Assembly (NCBI GenBank): GCA_024760905.1
Contig: CM045729.1
Location: 50,216,080-50,280,079 of the forward strand
Source: Plotosus lineatus
Lineage: Eukaryota; Chordata; Actinopteri; Siluriformes; Plotosidae
Direction of reading: 5' to 3'
DNA: 64,000 bases
Positions 22,529 to 33,674 of this stretch are shown in pieces; positions within the stretch are counted from its first letter, which is position 1, and every line of letters starts with the position of its first letter. The position numbers and the translations under genes are program-made. The notes under the pieces were generated by a model, which made no database searches, was not told where the DNA came from, and saw nothing but the letters and a program-made list of their open reading frames with translations.

Positions 22529-23015
22529 GGGATCCCTCATTTTCCACGGTTAATTGGCACTGAGACCCCCCACGCAACCGGCAAATTCCGCGAAGTAGGA
22601 TCAACCCACCCAGACTGACATATACATACTTGTATATATGTATATAATATCAATAAATACACATTCAATCCTATAAATGCTTCTAACAATTAAACATTCA
22701 AAAATAATGCATAATATGTAAATAAAATATAAATACACACACATACAGACATGCACGCGAACACACAAATGCGCGTGCACACACTGATGCGCACCTCACA
22801 TAAAAATGTACGTAGTTTTGATGGGGGGGGTTCTGGGTTGTTGTTTTGTTTTGTTTTGTTTTTTTTTAATTTTTTTTATATAATTGGCCTTGTTTTGTGT
22901 CATTTTCCTTAACACCCCCCATTCTTCCTTAATTTCCTTATTTGTGGGATGTGGGATATCAGTGGGATGCAGTGAAGCTGCATGAATTAAAGCGAGAAAT
23001 ATCGAGGGATCCCTG
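22527..23015. mobile_element. MITE A copy 2, complete
   Basis: 489 bp with inverted ends CAGGGATCCCTCATTTTC and TATCGAGGGATCCCTG. The right end is followed by TA. The interior holds AATATCAATAAATACACATT, AAACATTCAAAAATAATGCA and the GGCCTTGTTTTG block. It does not code. This uninterrupted copy defines the family. Confidence 0.88.
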
Positions 23016-23052
<37 letters not shown>

Positions 23053-23069
23053 ACATGCTTCTGGCATCA

Positions 23070-23352
23070 CTGGTCCTTACATGTATCCTCTCTACCTTAG
23101 GGAGGGCAGAATCGCTCCTGGACAGCTGACCAGCCATCACAGGGCAAAAACACACTAATGGCTATGCAGCCTACTCCTGTCGAAAGTCAGCAATGGTTCT
23201 TTTACATGCCTCTCACCATAGACAGTGAGGCATGGCTGGCCTTTGATAACCCAGTTAGCTGCACTTGGGCAGTGACAACCGTGGAGAGTGGGCTTGAACC
23301 CCCAACCTTATGATCAATGATCCAGCACCTTTTACCACCAGGCCACCACTGC
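23070..23352 (-). mobile_element. SINE F (diverged common tail)
   Basis: Minus strand. The tail is reduced (CCAGCCATCACAGGGCAAAA), the body is intact, and the tRNA head complement (CACCAGGCCACCACTGCC) is at 23335-23352. The head abuts MITE A copy 3 at its position corresponding to CGGTTAATT, which suggests insertion into that MITE. Confidence 0.85.
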
Positions 23353-23842
23353 CACGGTTAATTAGGACCGAGATCCCCCCGAAACCGCCAAATTCCGCAA
23401 AGTAGGATCAACCCCTCCGAATGACGTATACGTACATGTATATGTGTATATAATATCAATAAATACATATTCAATACTATAAATGCTTACAATAACAATT
23501 AAACATTCAAAAATACTGCATAAAATGTAAATAAAATATAAAGACACACACATACAGACGCAAGTGCACACACAGATGCGAGTGCATGCACTCAGATGCA
23601 CACATCACATAAAAATAAAAATAAAAAAGTAGTTTTGATGGGGGGTTTTGGGTTGTTATTTTGTTTTTGTTTGTTTGGGTTTTTTTTTTGCATAATTGGC
23701 CTTGCTTTATGGAATTTTCCTTAACTTTACCCCCTATCCTTCCTTAATTTCCTTATTTTTAAATTCAAAGAATTAAAAAAAAAAAAATCCATGATGCACT
23801 GAAGCCGCATGAATTGAACTGCAAAGTACTGAGGGTTCCGTG
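23353..23842. mobile_element. MITE A copy 3, left end lost
   Basis: Starts within the family sequence at CGGTTAATTAGGACCGAGAT and runs to the right end ACTGAGGGTTCCGTG. The interior matches copy 2 closely. Confidence 0.85.
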
Positions 23843-23856
23843 TATGTATGTTTATA

Positions 23857-23963
<107 letters not shown>

Positions 23964-24093
23964 AAAATAAAAGGACAGGACAAAGACTTTCTATTGAAAC
24001 TCCATTTATCACTACAGATCTGTTTCGAGGGGTGGTGAAACCATCCTCTCTCTTCAGGTGATTATAGAAGAAGTCTATAATATATATATATAG

Positions 24094-24494
24094 CGGCACG
24101 GTGGCGTAGTGGTTAGCACGTCCGCCTCACAGCAAGAAGGCCTGGGTTCGATTCCCGGCCTGGGCGTTTCTGTGTGGAGTTTGCATGTTCTCCCCGTGCT
24201 TGTGCGGGTTTCCTCCGGGTGCTCCGGTTTCCTCCTGCAATCCAAAGACGTGCACTGTAGGTTAATTGGCCATTCTAAATTGACTGTAGATTCTCTCCTG
24301 CAGCAGCACTGGAACCCAGCCGTATCGGCACTTGCCTTTCCATTGGATCCTTCCGGTGGCGCCGAGACAGGGGACTTGCTGCTTGGGTAACAGCCTGTCC
24401 CTCATTACTCCCTACCCGGGCTTTGCGCACTGGGGAGTATTACCAGCCAGAGTGCAGCCATAGTCCTTCGGGACTGACGGAGGCCTACCATATA
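24094..24494 (+). mobile_element. SINE G with a hairpin-ended tail
   Basis: Best-kept G head: GCGGCACGGTGGCGTAGTGG (box A region) and GGGTTCGATTCCCGG (box B). The body runs to AATTGGCCATTCTAAATTGA. It then carries a different, GC-rich tail (from about 24295) ending in the stem-loop AGTCC-TTCG-GGACT at 24462-24475 followed by GACGGAGGCCTACCA. This tail is not present on other complete copies in the window. Confidence 0.85.
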
Positions 24495-24516
24495 TATATA
24501 TATATATATATATATC

Positions 24517-24855
24517 TTCTTCTATCCTTTCGGCTTTTCCCTTTTTTACTTGGGATTTCCCACAGTGAATCATCTGATTCGCACATTTGATTTGGCAGAG
24601 ATTTTTACGTCGGATGCCCTTCCTGTCACAACCCTTTTTAGCAAGGGACAGAAACATGCTACTCTTTACGAAAGTCAGCAATGGTTCTTTTACGTGCCTC
24701 TAACCATAGACAGTGAGAGACATGGCCCGCCTTTGATAACCCAGTTAGCTGCACTGGGGGGGGACAGTGACAACCTTGTGGAGAGTGGGACTCGAACCCC
24801 CAACCTTTGGATCAGCGATCCAGTGCCCTATATCACTAGGCCACCACTGCCCCAC
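24517..24855 (-). mobile_element. SINE F with RTE-type tail
   Basis: Minus strand. RTE 3'-end complement at 24517-24575, RTE-5'UTR-like segment at 24610-24640, F body, and tRNA head with box B complement (GGGACTCGAACCCC) near 24788. (TA)n tracts lie on both sides, so a target duplication cannot be read. Confidence 0.92.
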
Positions 24856-24874
24856 ATATATATATATTAAAGTT

Positions 24875-24915
<41 letters not shown>

Positions 24916-25190
24916 GTTTATACACTATATATATATTAAAGTTTGCGATTCACCAAATTTAGTTAGATTATTGCCACTCTGTCTCTCTGTATTTTTTTTA
25001 AATCCAATTTTTGGTAAATTAGCTTCATTTTCCATTGGAAAATGTGGAGAAATCCAACCATTCTTTAAAATAAATATACTTTGAGGACAACAGATCCCTC
25101 CAAAACAAAAGCTGAACAGATGAGCAAAAACACAGGCAAAGTCACGATGAAATGGAGTCAATTAATAAAAACAAGTCTCAGACACAGCAG
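24856..25190. other. (TA)n tracts and short intergenic DNA
   Basis: Interrupted (TA)n to 24945, then AT-rich DNA without features. Confidence 0.6.
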
Positions 25191-25194
25191 CATG

Positions 25195-25275
25195 GATGTG
25201 CAGAAGTTAGCACTGCCGCCTCATATCAAGAAAGTCCCAAGATTAACAAGGGCATTTTTGTGCGGAATTTGCTCA
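25195..25275 (+). mobile_element. SINE G head relic
   Basis: Degraded head phrases AGTTAGCACTGCCGCCTCAT and GTGCGGAATTTGCTCA survive. The rest is replaced by (TA)n. Confidence 0.55.
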
Positions 25276-25284
25276 TAATATTAT

Positions 25285-25304
25285 ATTTATTATATATATA
25301 TGTA

Positions 25305-25346
<42 letters not shown>

Positions 25347-25380
25347 CACACACACATACACACACACACATATATATTAT
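25285..25380. repeat. (TA)n/(CA)n microsatellite
   Basis: Compound dinucleotide tract, visible directly. Confidence 0.9.
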
Positions 25381-25598
25381 CATTATAAGGTGTATAATTT
25401 ATTTATATATTAATACAAGTTGCCTGTATGACATGCATAGAGCACTTTAAAATTAACTTCTATATAAATTTTATATAATATATAGGTAGGTGGGTGGACT
25501 GAAGAAGTGGCAGAAGTCATGCAGTTTTTCGCATTTCGTGGGGGGCAGCTGGTCTCCATTAACCTCGATATAAGGGGATTACTGTATATATGTAGTAC

Positions 25599-25632
<34 letters not shown>
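25381..25632. other. short intergenic DNA with (TA)n and (CA)n
   Basis: A (TA)n(CA)n tract lies at about 25598-25632 directly before the RTE 5' end. Nothing else was identified. Confidence 0.5.
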
Positions 25633-25633
<1 letters not shown>

Positions 25634-25767
25634 ATGCAGCCATGAGGTGGGGGGGGGCACTAACCAGTGTCCCCCCCCCCCCCCCTCTCATGCCGGTTCC
25701 AAGCCCGGAGAAATGCAGAGGGTTGTGTCAGGAAGGGCATCCGACATAAAACCAATGCCAAACATTT

Positions 25768-26283
25768 ATGATGCAAATCAGAAGTATTACCCCCATACCG
25801 GATCGGTCGAGGCCCGGGTTAACAACGACCGTCATCAGTGCTGTCAATCAACAGGGTGCTGATGGAAATTGGACTACTGTTGGTCGAAGAAGGAGAGGTG
25901 GGAGGCGTGTCCGTAGGCAGAGAGAGAAGAGGAAAGGCATGAGTCTAGGACTGAGAGTGGGGACTTTGAATGTTGGAACTATGCAAAGAAAAGGTAGAGA
26001 GCTGGCTGACATGATGCAGAGGAGGAAGGTGGACATACTGTGTGTTCAGGAGACCAGGTGGAAAGGTAGCAAAGCTAAAAGCTTAGGAGCAGGGTTTAAG
26101 CTATTTTATCACGGTGTGGATGGGAAGAGAAATGGAGTAGGAGTCATCTTGAAGGAGGAGTTTGTCAGGAATGTTCTAAAAGTGAAAAGAGTGTCAGACA
26201 GAGTGATGAGTCTCAAGTTAGAAATTGAAGGTGTAATGCTCAATTTGTTAGTGCTTATGCCCCACAGGCAGGATGTGAGCTAG
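25768..26283 (+). pseudogene. RTE endonuclease N-terminal part (copy 3)
   Basis: Frame of 171 residues with the Arg-rich leader, LRVGTLNVGTMQ, VQETRWKGSKAKSLGAGFKL and GVILKEEFVRNV. It goes out of frame at about 26245 (LNLLVLMPHRQDV replaces the VVSAYAPQAG reading) through loss of a base. Confidence 0.92.
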
Positions 26284-26318
26284 AAGAGAAGGAGAGATTC
26301 TGGAGTGACTTAGATGAA

Positions 26319-27818
26319 GTGATGCAGAGTACCGCCAGAGGTGAAAGAGTGGTCATTGGTGCAGACTTCAATGGATATGTTGGTGCAGGCAACAGATGGG
26401 ATGAGGACGTGATGGGCAGGTTTGGTATCCAGGACAGGAATGCAGAAGGACAGATGTTGATAGATTTTGCAAAAAGGATGGCAATGGCTGTGGTGAATAC
26501 TTTCTTCCAGAAGAAACAGGAGCATAGGGTGACTTATAAAAGCGGAGGTAGGAGCACACAGGTAGGCTACATCTTGTGTAGGCGATGTAATTTGAAGGAA
26601 GTCAGTGACTGCAAAGTCATAGTGGGTGAGAGTGTTGCCAAACAGCATAGGATGGTGGTGTGCAGGATGACTCTGATGGTGAGAAAGGTGAAAAAGGCAA
26701 AGGCAGAGCAGAAGACAAAGTGGTGGAAGCTGAAAAAGGAAGAGTGTCGTGTTGTCTTCAAGGAGGAGTTGAAACAGGCTTTGGGTGGCCAGGAAGTGCT
26801 TCCAAATGACTGGACAACCACAGCAAATGTGATCAGGGACACAGGTAGGAGAGTACTTGGCGTGTCCTCTGGAAGGAAAGTAGATAAGGAGACTTGGTGG
26901 TGGAATGAGGAAGTGCAGGAGTGTGTACAAAGGAAGAGGTTAGCTAAGAAGAAGTGGGACATTGAGAGGACCGAAGAGACTAAACAGGAGTACAGGGAGA
27001 CACAGCGTAAGGCGAAAGTAGCAGTGGCTAAGGCCAAACAGAGGGCGTATGATGACTTGTATGATAGGTTGGATAGTAAAGAGGGAGAAAATGATCTATA
27101 CAGGTTGGCACAGCAGAGAAATAGAGATGGGAAGGACGTGCAGCAAGTCAGATTGATAAAGGACAGAGAGGGAAATGTATTGACTGATGACAGAAGTGTG
27201 CTGGGAAGATGGAAAGCGTACTTTGAAGAGCTGATGAATGAGGAAAATGAGAGAGAAAAAAGAGTAGAAGAGGTGACCATTGAGGAGCAGGATGTAGCAA
27301 AGATCAGTAAGGGTGAAGTGAGAAGGGCATTGAAGAGTATGAAGAATGGAAAGGCAGTTGGTCCTGATGATATACCTGTGGAGGTATGGAAGTGTCTAGG
27401 AGAGGTAGCAGTAGATTTTCTGATAAGAACATTCAACAAGGTACTAGAGAGTGAGCAGATGCCGGAGGAGTGGAGGAGAAGTGTGCTGGTGCCCATTTTT
27501 AAGAACAAGGGAGACGTGCAGAGTTGCAGCAACTACAGCGGGATAAAGTTGATGAGTCATACGATGAAGTTATGGGAAAGAATAGTGGAAGCTAGACTAA
27601 GGGCAGAGGTTAGCATTTGTGAACAACAGTTTGGTTTCATGCCAAGAAAGAGCACCACAGATGCAATGTTTGCTTTGAGGATGTTAATAGAGAAGTACAG
27701 AGAAGGTCAGATGGAGCTGCATTGTGCCTTTGTGGATCTGGAGAAAGCATATGACATGGTTCTGGGAGAGGAACTGTGGTATTGCATGAGGAAGTCTGGA
27801 GTGGCAGAGAAGTACTAG
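26319..27818 (+). CDS. RTE endonuclease C-terminus to reverse transcriptase, 499 codons
   Basis: The longest open frame in the window. Residues 1-115 are the rest of the endonuclease (GADFN at 14-18, His at 110), 120-330 a charged linker with a coiled-coil look (WWWNEEVQEC, KAKVAVAKAK), and 331-499 the start of the RT: VGPDDIPVEVWK, VLVPIFKNKGD, QQFGFMPRKSTTDAMF and motif A CAFVDLEKAYD (469-479). The conserved Asp of the endonuclease block TQVDYIL is Gly here (residue 83), so the nuclease is probably inactive. A TAG at 27816-27818 ends it before motifs B and C. The start shown is simply the first Met after the upstream frameshift. Confidence 0.9.
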   Translation: MMQSTARGERVVIGADFNGYVGAGNRWDEDVMGRFGIQDRNAEGQMLIDFAKRMAMAVVNTFFQKKQEHRVTYKSGGRSTQVGYILCRRCNLKEVSDCKVIVGESVAKQHRMVVCRMTLMVRKVKKAKAEQKTKWWKLKKEECRVVFKEELKQALGGQEVLPNDWTTTANVIRDTGRRVLGVSSGRKVDKETWWWNEEVQECVQRKRLAKKKWDIERTEETKQEYRETQRKAKVAVAKAKQRAYDDLYDRLDSKEGENDLYRLAQQRNRDGKDVQQVRLIKDREGNVLTDDRSVLGRWKAYFEELMNEENEREKRVEEVTIEEQDVAKISKGEVRRALKSMKNGKAVGPDDIPVEVWKCLGEVAVDFLIRTFNKVLESEQMPEEWRRSVLVPIFKNKGDVQSCSNYSGIKLMSHTMKLWERIVEARLRAEVSICEQQFGFMPRKSTTDAMFALRMLIEKYREGQMELHCAFVDLEKAYDMVLGEELWYCMRKSGVAEKY

Positions 27819-28037
27819 TATGTTAAAGTGGTGCAGGCCATGTATGAAAGATGTAAGACTGTGGTGAGGTGTGCTGTCAGTGTGACAGAAGAGTTCAAGG
27901 TGGAGGTGGGACTGCATCAAGCTTCAGCTCTGAGCTCCTTCTTGTTTGCTATGGTGATGGACAGGCTGACAGACGAGGTTAGACAAGAATCTCCATAGAC
28001 TATGATGTTTGCAGATGACATTGTGATCTGTAGTGAT
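27819..28037 (+). pseudogene. RTE reverse transcriptase motifs B and C (copy 3)
   Basis: In-frame continuation after the stop: VVQAMYERCKTVVRC, GLHQASALSSFLF (motif B with Gly lost) and MMFADDIVIC (motif C intact), with another stop before it. The element breaks off immediately afterwards. Confidence 0.88.
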
Positions 28038-28225
28038 GTGCATGCGCGTGAACACACACTCACTCACTGAGTCACTCACTTTCAATCAGAAGTCTACTAC
28101 ACTGCTAGTTAAGAGAGTTCAAGCAAATGCTAGCAGTTATGGCTTCTCACATTCAAAGGTCTATATGTATGCATTACAGTAGCCTACTTTACAAATACAA
28201 ACAAAGCAAAATGTCTACTAAAGCA

Positions 28226-28395
28226 GGGTTCGTTTAACGACAGAATCGCTTAATCACGGGGTCTCCAGAACGTAACCTTGTCGTTAAGTCAGGACCGCCC
28301 GTATATATACGTCGTCACTATCTGAGTTAAAACCTAGATCTGTTCTGACCAACCAGTCGTAAGTTGGATTGGTCATAAGTCGGAAATTTAACACA
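28226..28395. mobile_element. possible MITE fragment (family D)
   Basis: AGCAGGGTTCGTTTAACGAC and, 60 bp later, CTTGTCGTTAAGTCAGGACC form a short inverted pair. A CGTAAGTTGG-type phrase follows (CAGTCGTAAGTTGGATTGGT). The style resembles the TA-flanked families B and G, but I cannot define ends. Confidence 0.4.
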
Positions 28396-28519
28396 AAGAA
28401 ACCGAAACCACCCAGCACTCGCTATGAATTCATGTGAAGCGTATTCTTCATCTACACATTCTTTCTTCTTTACAAACACAAACATTCACTGTATAAACAG
28501 GAAAAAAAATACGATTTTG

Positions 28520-29430
28520 CTTTCCTTTGAATCACTGAACTAATATTTACTAATATCACTGTTTTTGATAACTGCGGTACATCTCTGTTGCATGGAGTCA
28601 ACCAACTTTTGGCCCCTGTGAACAGATTTTCCAGACCACGATGATTGGACTACATTCCACAGTTCTTCTGTTTCTCTTGGTTTTGCCTCAGAAACTGCAT
28701 TTTTGATGCCACCCCACAAGTGATTTACTGGATTAAGGTGTGGGGGATTGGGACGCCGAATCCATAACGTCAATGTTGTTGGTCTGGAACCAAGATGTTG
28801 CCCATTAAGTGGTGTGTTTTGGGTCGTTGTTTTGTTGGAACATCCATTTCAAGAGCATTTCCTCTTCAGCCTAAGGCAGCATGAACCCTTCAATTATTCC
28901 CATGTATTCAAACTGATTCATGAGAAACATCCCGATATCAGGATGCTTGCACCACCGTGCTTCACTGTCTACATAGTGTACCATAGCTTGAACTCAGTGT
29001 GTGCAAGTCGTCTGACAAAGAACTCAGTGTGTGCAAGTCGTCTGACAAACTGTCTCCAGCCACTAGACCTAAAAAGAACAATCTTACTTTCATCACGCCA
29101 CAAAATGTTGCGGCGTTTCTCTTTAGGCCACTTGATATGACCTTTGGCAAACTGTAACCTCTCAGCACATGTCTTCTTTCAACAGTGTGACTTTGCGGAG
29201 ACTTTTTGCTGATTCGATAGATTCCTGATAGCTCAGCTTCTAATTGTAACAGTACTCATAGGTAACTTTACACCTTCTTTTATCTTCCCAGAGTTGAGTA
29301 TTGGCTGAATCCTTGAAATATTGGCTCTTCTTCGATCCATTTGTTTGATTCTTTTCACTTCCTTGTTTTTCAGGTTTTAGCTGCCATTATAAACCCTTTG
29401 CGATCATTTTAGCTGAGCAGCTTATAATTT
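28520..29430 (-). pseudogene. dead Tc1-like transposase (minus strand)
   Basis: Read from about 29400 down to 28540. A helix-turn-helix region is hardly readable. PKVISSGLKRNAATFCGVMK (about 29150-29085) matches the Trp-Asp-Glu region before the first catalytic Asp, QQNNDPKHTT (about 28835) is the second catalytic block (usual Asp replaced by Asn), and RPNPPHLNPVNHLWGGIK (about 28755-28700) is the third (family: [11 protein letters not shown]; the catalytic Glu position reads Asn-Val). A 30-bp in-frame tandem duplication lies inside at 28991-29050. Stops and substitutions make it inactive. Confidence 0.85.
28991..29050. repeat. 30-bp exact tandem duplication inside the Tc1 relic
   Basis: AACTCAGTGTGTGCAAGTCG plus TCTGACAAA occurs twice with period 30, adding ten codons to the transposase reading frame. 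Confidence 0.95.
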
Positions 29431-29475
29431 TTTTATTTCTGGCACCCATCTCAGATGACTCTGAGCGAGATGTCT
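29431..29475. mobile_element. tiny common-tail SINE fragment
   Basis: GCACCCATCTCAGATGACTC matches the common SINE tail. Nothing else of the element remains. Confidence 0.45.
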
Positions 29476-30928
29476 AAAAGTTTAAAATGGCAGGCTGACT
29501 ACTACAGTTGCCTGTTCATTCAAGATGTTCCATTGTGCACCTTATGGAACATTTAATATATTAAAGCTGTATCGTTTTGGGTCTCTGTACATCAAACCAT
29601 ATTTTTCCAGCTTCAAGGACACAATCAGAGAATATATCCTCATTCCCCTCTTTCAATCTACCCCCCCCCCCTCACACACACAAATATTTCTGTATGTTTC
29701 ATTTTTGTGTTTCCTTATAAACCTAATGCAACTGCTGGCATACGAACTATCTCTTCCATCAGTCAGTCTCTTTATACAAGAGCACATCCAAAAATGTAGG
29801 AGGTATTTGAGTATTGTAGACTCTTCCTCCCCCGTATTTTACCTTCATTGCATTCATTTCAAATTAATGATGCGCCGCTGATGAGACAAAGGTAAATAGA
29901 CAGCAACGTAGGCTCTAAATGCGCTGGTACCTTTACTAAACCGCATCTGTTATTCTGACATCTGCAATGCTGATGTTTATAATGCTTGTCTTTTAAAGAT
30001 TTGCAGTTATGTCTATGTAATGTAGGTTTCTATGTAGCAGTCTCTTGTAATTAAACTGTCCTTCACCAAAACATTTCTTGGACCTTGAATGAATTAGAGA
30101 TCAAAGAAGGTACCACTGGAGACATGTGGGTCTTTAAAGCCTTTATGTTAGAGTGCTGAACAAAGAAACAGTGGGAATGTGGCAAGGAGAAAGGAAGTGG
30201 GAGAGGAGCAGGCTGGCCCTGCGGCAAGGACCTATAATATTCTCTAGCCATCTGCTGCTGTGCCCATGCCCCTTCTGACATTGTGCCAGCCTGAGTGGTG
30301 TACAAACAGCAAAAAAGTGCAGAAAGCACCATAGATTAAAAAAAAAAGCTCCTGCTTTATTTTCTTTTAAGTGCTACACCTTGGTAGTCATTAAGCAAGA
30401 AAGACATTATATTATTAAGCATTGCCTTTTCGATGAGAATAGGTAGATGATCCCAAATGAATTCATTAACAGCTGTCCATGTGACAGTACACAGGCTCTG
30501 AACAGACTGCATGTGCAGCCAGAGATCTAATCAACACTAAAGACCGACATACTTAAGTTCTGTGTATATGAAAGGCATGCACCACTTGAATCATATTTTC
30601 TTGTTGTTCTTGATTGATAAATCTTATTTCTAAGAGCATATGGTCAAACCAGCTGGGAAAAAGCCTGAGATTCAGAGATACTGCCATATGATAACAGTCG
30701 AGTCAGGGATTAGGGAGAATGATACAACACTTTCATTTGCCTCAGCTTTTTTCTTTCCCTACAGCTATATGTGGAACTAACATTTCCATTTAAATCGCAC
30801 ACATAAATCTTCTGTTTTTCTATACTGTACACTGAAAACATTTGGGTTTGAAATCAAACCAATCTAGCCAGCCAGCACAACCTTTGCAGGTGGATAGCTG
30901 AAACCAATTTAGATTATTCATTCATTAA
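29476..30928. other. intergenic DNA, nothing recognised
   Basis: A 118-codon frame at 29525-29881 and a 89-codon frame at 30063-30332 show no motif that I recognise. I see no transposon ends. Confidence 0.55.
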
Positions 30929-30929
30929 T

Positions 30930-31172
30930 TTTTTTGAACCGCTTAATCCTAATTAGGGTTGCGGGAAGGCTGATACGCATCTCTGCCAACTCTGGCCGAG
31001 GGTACAGTACTCCCTGGACGGCTCGCCAGGCCATCACAGGGTGGAAATATGCTCACGGCTATGCAGCCTATACTCTTGCTGAAAGTCAGCAATGGTTCTT
31101 TTACATGCCTCACACCATAGATAGTGAGAGACATGGCCGGCCTTTGATAACCCAGTTAGCTGCACTGGGGGA
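30930..31172 (-). mobile_element. SINE F (common tail), head missing
   Basis: Tail GAACCGCTTAATCCTAATTA at 30938, F body to TAACCCAGTTAGCTGCACTG at 31168, no tRNA head. Confidence 0.88.
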
Positions 31173-31842
31173 ATTTAGCATATAACTTAAGTCAAAAATG
31201 TTATTTTGATCATTAGTAAATTTTATTAATGCTTTCTCAACATACTTTTAATTTCAGAAGATAATTGCAAAATACAAATCCCAATTTTTGTGAAGCATAT
31301 TTTGTTTACGTTTTGCTGTTTGTCAGACATTAACTGAAGCAATATCCAACATTTCCCCAAACCACCATATTGTCGTGATCTGGAGTTGTTGGGCCCACCA
31401 AGTGCAAAATGTAAAACAAAGACAAACGCAAATTCAGCATTTATACAAAGAATTAACAAAAGTTCACAACACAACGCAAGAACTGAGAACCAAGAAACAA
31501 GAGCATAACATAGTGATATCAGACAATCGGTAGCAAAGAGCTACTATAGTGTATGCAATTAGTGGAATGAAATCCAGGTTTACTGATCATGTAACAACAG
31601 TCATATGTCCAATGTCATATAACTGAGAGTGGTAAGGCAGGGTTGTTGGGGAATGTAGTTTAAAAAGTAGTAAGGCAGCAGAAATATGCTGTGGCATTGA
31701 AGTATACATATCTCTTCACACAATCAAACATGAACAGACGGTAAACAAGAGAATACCTGTGAACTTTAATATCTATTTCTGATGGTCTGTTACTTTTAGA
31801 ACACTTGATACCAGAGTCCTTAAAAAGTTGCGATTATTCATC
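31173..31842. other. intergenic DNA, nothing recognised
   Basis: No repeat end or motif-bearing frame. Confidence 0.5.
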
Positions 31843-31844
31843 CA

Positions 31845-32215
31845 TATATTTGATGGACCACTTAAATCCTAACTATGGTTGTAGGGAGGCTGAACCCTAT
31901 CTCAGTTGACTAAGGTGGGGTACACACTGAACAACTCACAAGTCAATTACAAGATCAACACCCTCAACCATTTACTTTTACATCTAGTGGCAATTGGACG
32001 CAGCTAGCTAGCCTAATGTGTGTGTTTGGACTGTGAGAAAAAACTGAAGTTTCTGGAGAAAACCCACACATGGAGGGCATGCAAATTCCATGCAAAAACG
32101 CCTTTGAGTCCCAAGGTTGGCAAAGGCGTTTCTGCATGCAAAATACCACTTGCAGTTGCAACAACCCAGAACCTTCTTGCTTGTGAGGTGGATGTGCTAA
32201 ACACCATGCTATCAT
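31845..32215 (-). mobile_element. SINE G, old, with internal duplication
   Basis: Degraded tail (GAACCCTATCTCAGTTGACT), body (TGGAGAAAACCCACACATGG) and head. In the distal part a short phrase is doubled (CAAAAACGCCTTTGAGTCCC and GCAAAGGCGTTTCTGCATGC are inverted), giving a small hairpin. Confidence 0.7.
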
Positions 32216-33380
32216 GCAGCTCTAGAATTGTATTCAGTAATCTCTAATTCATGTGTGCATGCTTCTGTTGAATGCAAAGAAAAAGCAGGAGGCAGAGGGG
32301 AAGGGGAAGAAAACTCCATATGGGATTGGCATTTTATTACAGTCCAAAATCTGATATTCTCACTTTGAGTGATCACCGAAAGTCTTCTCCCACTGAAGCA
32401 CTCACCATTTTAAAGTAATTATTTTGCTATACAAAGGGAAACAAGTCCAAGTTCTGTTTGTGATATTGACAATCAATTTTAACTTTATTTCTTTTTATCC
32501 TTATATATATATGAGGCAGAATAATAAACATTGACTTATACTCCACAGAGGTATACACTTCTTAAGCCCAATGTTCAACCCATCATTCTGCATGCATAGA
32601 GACGACTAAAGGCCAAGGAGAATATAAACACAAATAAGCATCAACATTCAGACAGTTCACTAAGGCCTTTATCATGACTGGTGGATCAATGGGGACAAGT
32701 TGACATTTAACAAAGCACTTTTTAAAGCAACAGGGTGTTCCCTAGAACATTTGATTTGGTTCATATTCCTGGCATGCCAAATATCTTTAATTAATTTTGT
32801 TTTTTTTCCATCATTTGGCACCTTACATCTAACAAAACACAAGACAGAACCAATCAACATTTCCATTTCAGAGAGAGAGAGAGAGAGAGAGACCTGTAGC
32901 ATATGGAAAGTAAAAGATAAGGTCTATTAATACAAATAAACATACATGGTTGCAGTAAATAACAACTATTATTTTCTTTTTGTTAGGGTTGAGAAGATGC
33001 GCTCTTACCGTACTTACAATTATCACAGCGAGGATGCAATGTCATACTGTCTGGATGATATTTGTGCTAAACAGCCTTATGTCCAATGTGGAATTGCAGA
33101 CCTATCCAGGATTTGTAGATCCGGTTGCAATGTTACATGTGCAGTCTCCTTGCCATCATTATGTTGATTCTGACTATTTTAAAGTCAAAGATGGCCAAGA
33201 CTGTTTGCATGAGTTTCTCCACTGGGCTCTACTCAGTGTCCTTATATAGAAATTGAGAAATGGACAACTTTGTTTTCTTGCACCAGAGCTGAGCTGACCA
33301 TAGAAGGGCTTAGGTAAGGGAGAATTGGCCATACTATATGGTCAAACAATCTCAGTTGTGTCTTGATGAGACTTTCTACA
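32216..33380. other. intergenic DNA with short (GA)n
   Basis: A (GA)n run lies at about 32871-32891. No coding region recognised. Confidence 0.5.
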
Positions 33381-33674
33381 CCTAACATCTCAAGTAACAC
33401 AAAACGTTTTGGTAACATTCCCCTGTAGTTATATTTTGGTTTTGCTATGTAACACAGGTTCTTGCAACGTTCTCAGAATGTTAAACTGTAAGTTGTGTTC
33501 TAACTTGTAGAAAACCTTCCGTCATAATGTTAGGAAAATATTTTCTAACGTAGACCACGCATAATATTGAATTTATAGGTCCCGTAGTGATTATATTCAT
33601 TTGTATCAAAGAATTTTCAAATTCCTTGTTTGTATCAAACGGCAAAACTAGTATTATTTTTAAGTAATGGCTAA

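Larger units (their letters stand above)
25633..28037 (+). mobile_element. RTE copy 3, 3'-truncated
   Basis: Begins AATGCAGCCATGAGGTGGGG, the same 5' start as copy 1, and keeps the whole 5'UTR, endonuclease and most of the RT. It ends abruptly after GACATTGTGATCTGTAGTGA (28035), right after RT motif C, so the thumb domain and the 3' tail are missing. Loss of a 3' end cannot come from ordinary 5' truncation and implies later deletion. Confidence 0.95.

Noticed and set aside
26310..27532. Minus-strand frames of 206 and 321 codons
   Set aside because: Antisense of the RTE copy 3 coding region.
28991..29050. CRISPR-like direct repeats
   Set aside because: Only two adjacent units with a one-base gap and no spacers, inside a transposase relic of an animal genome.
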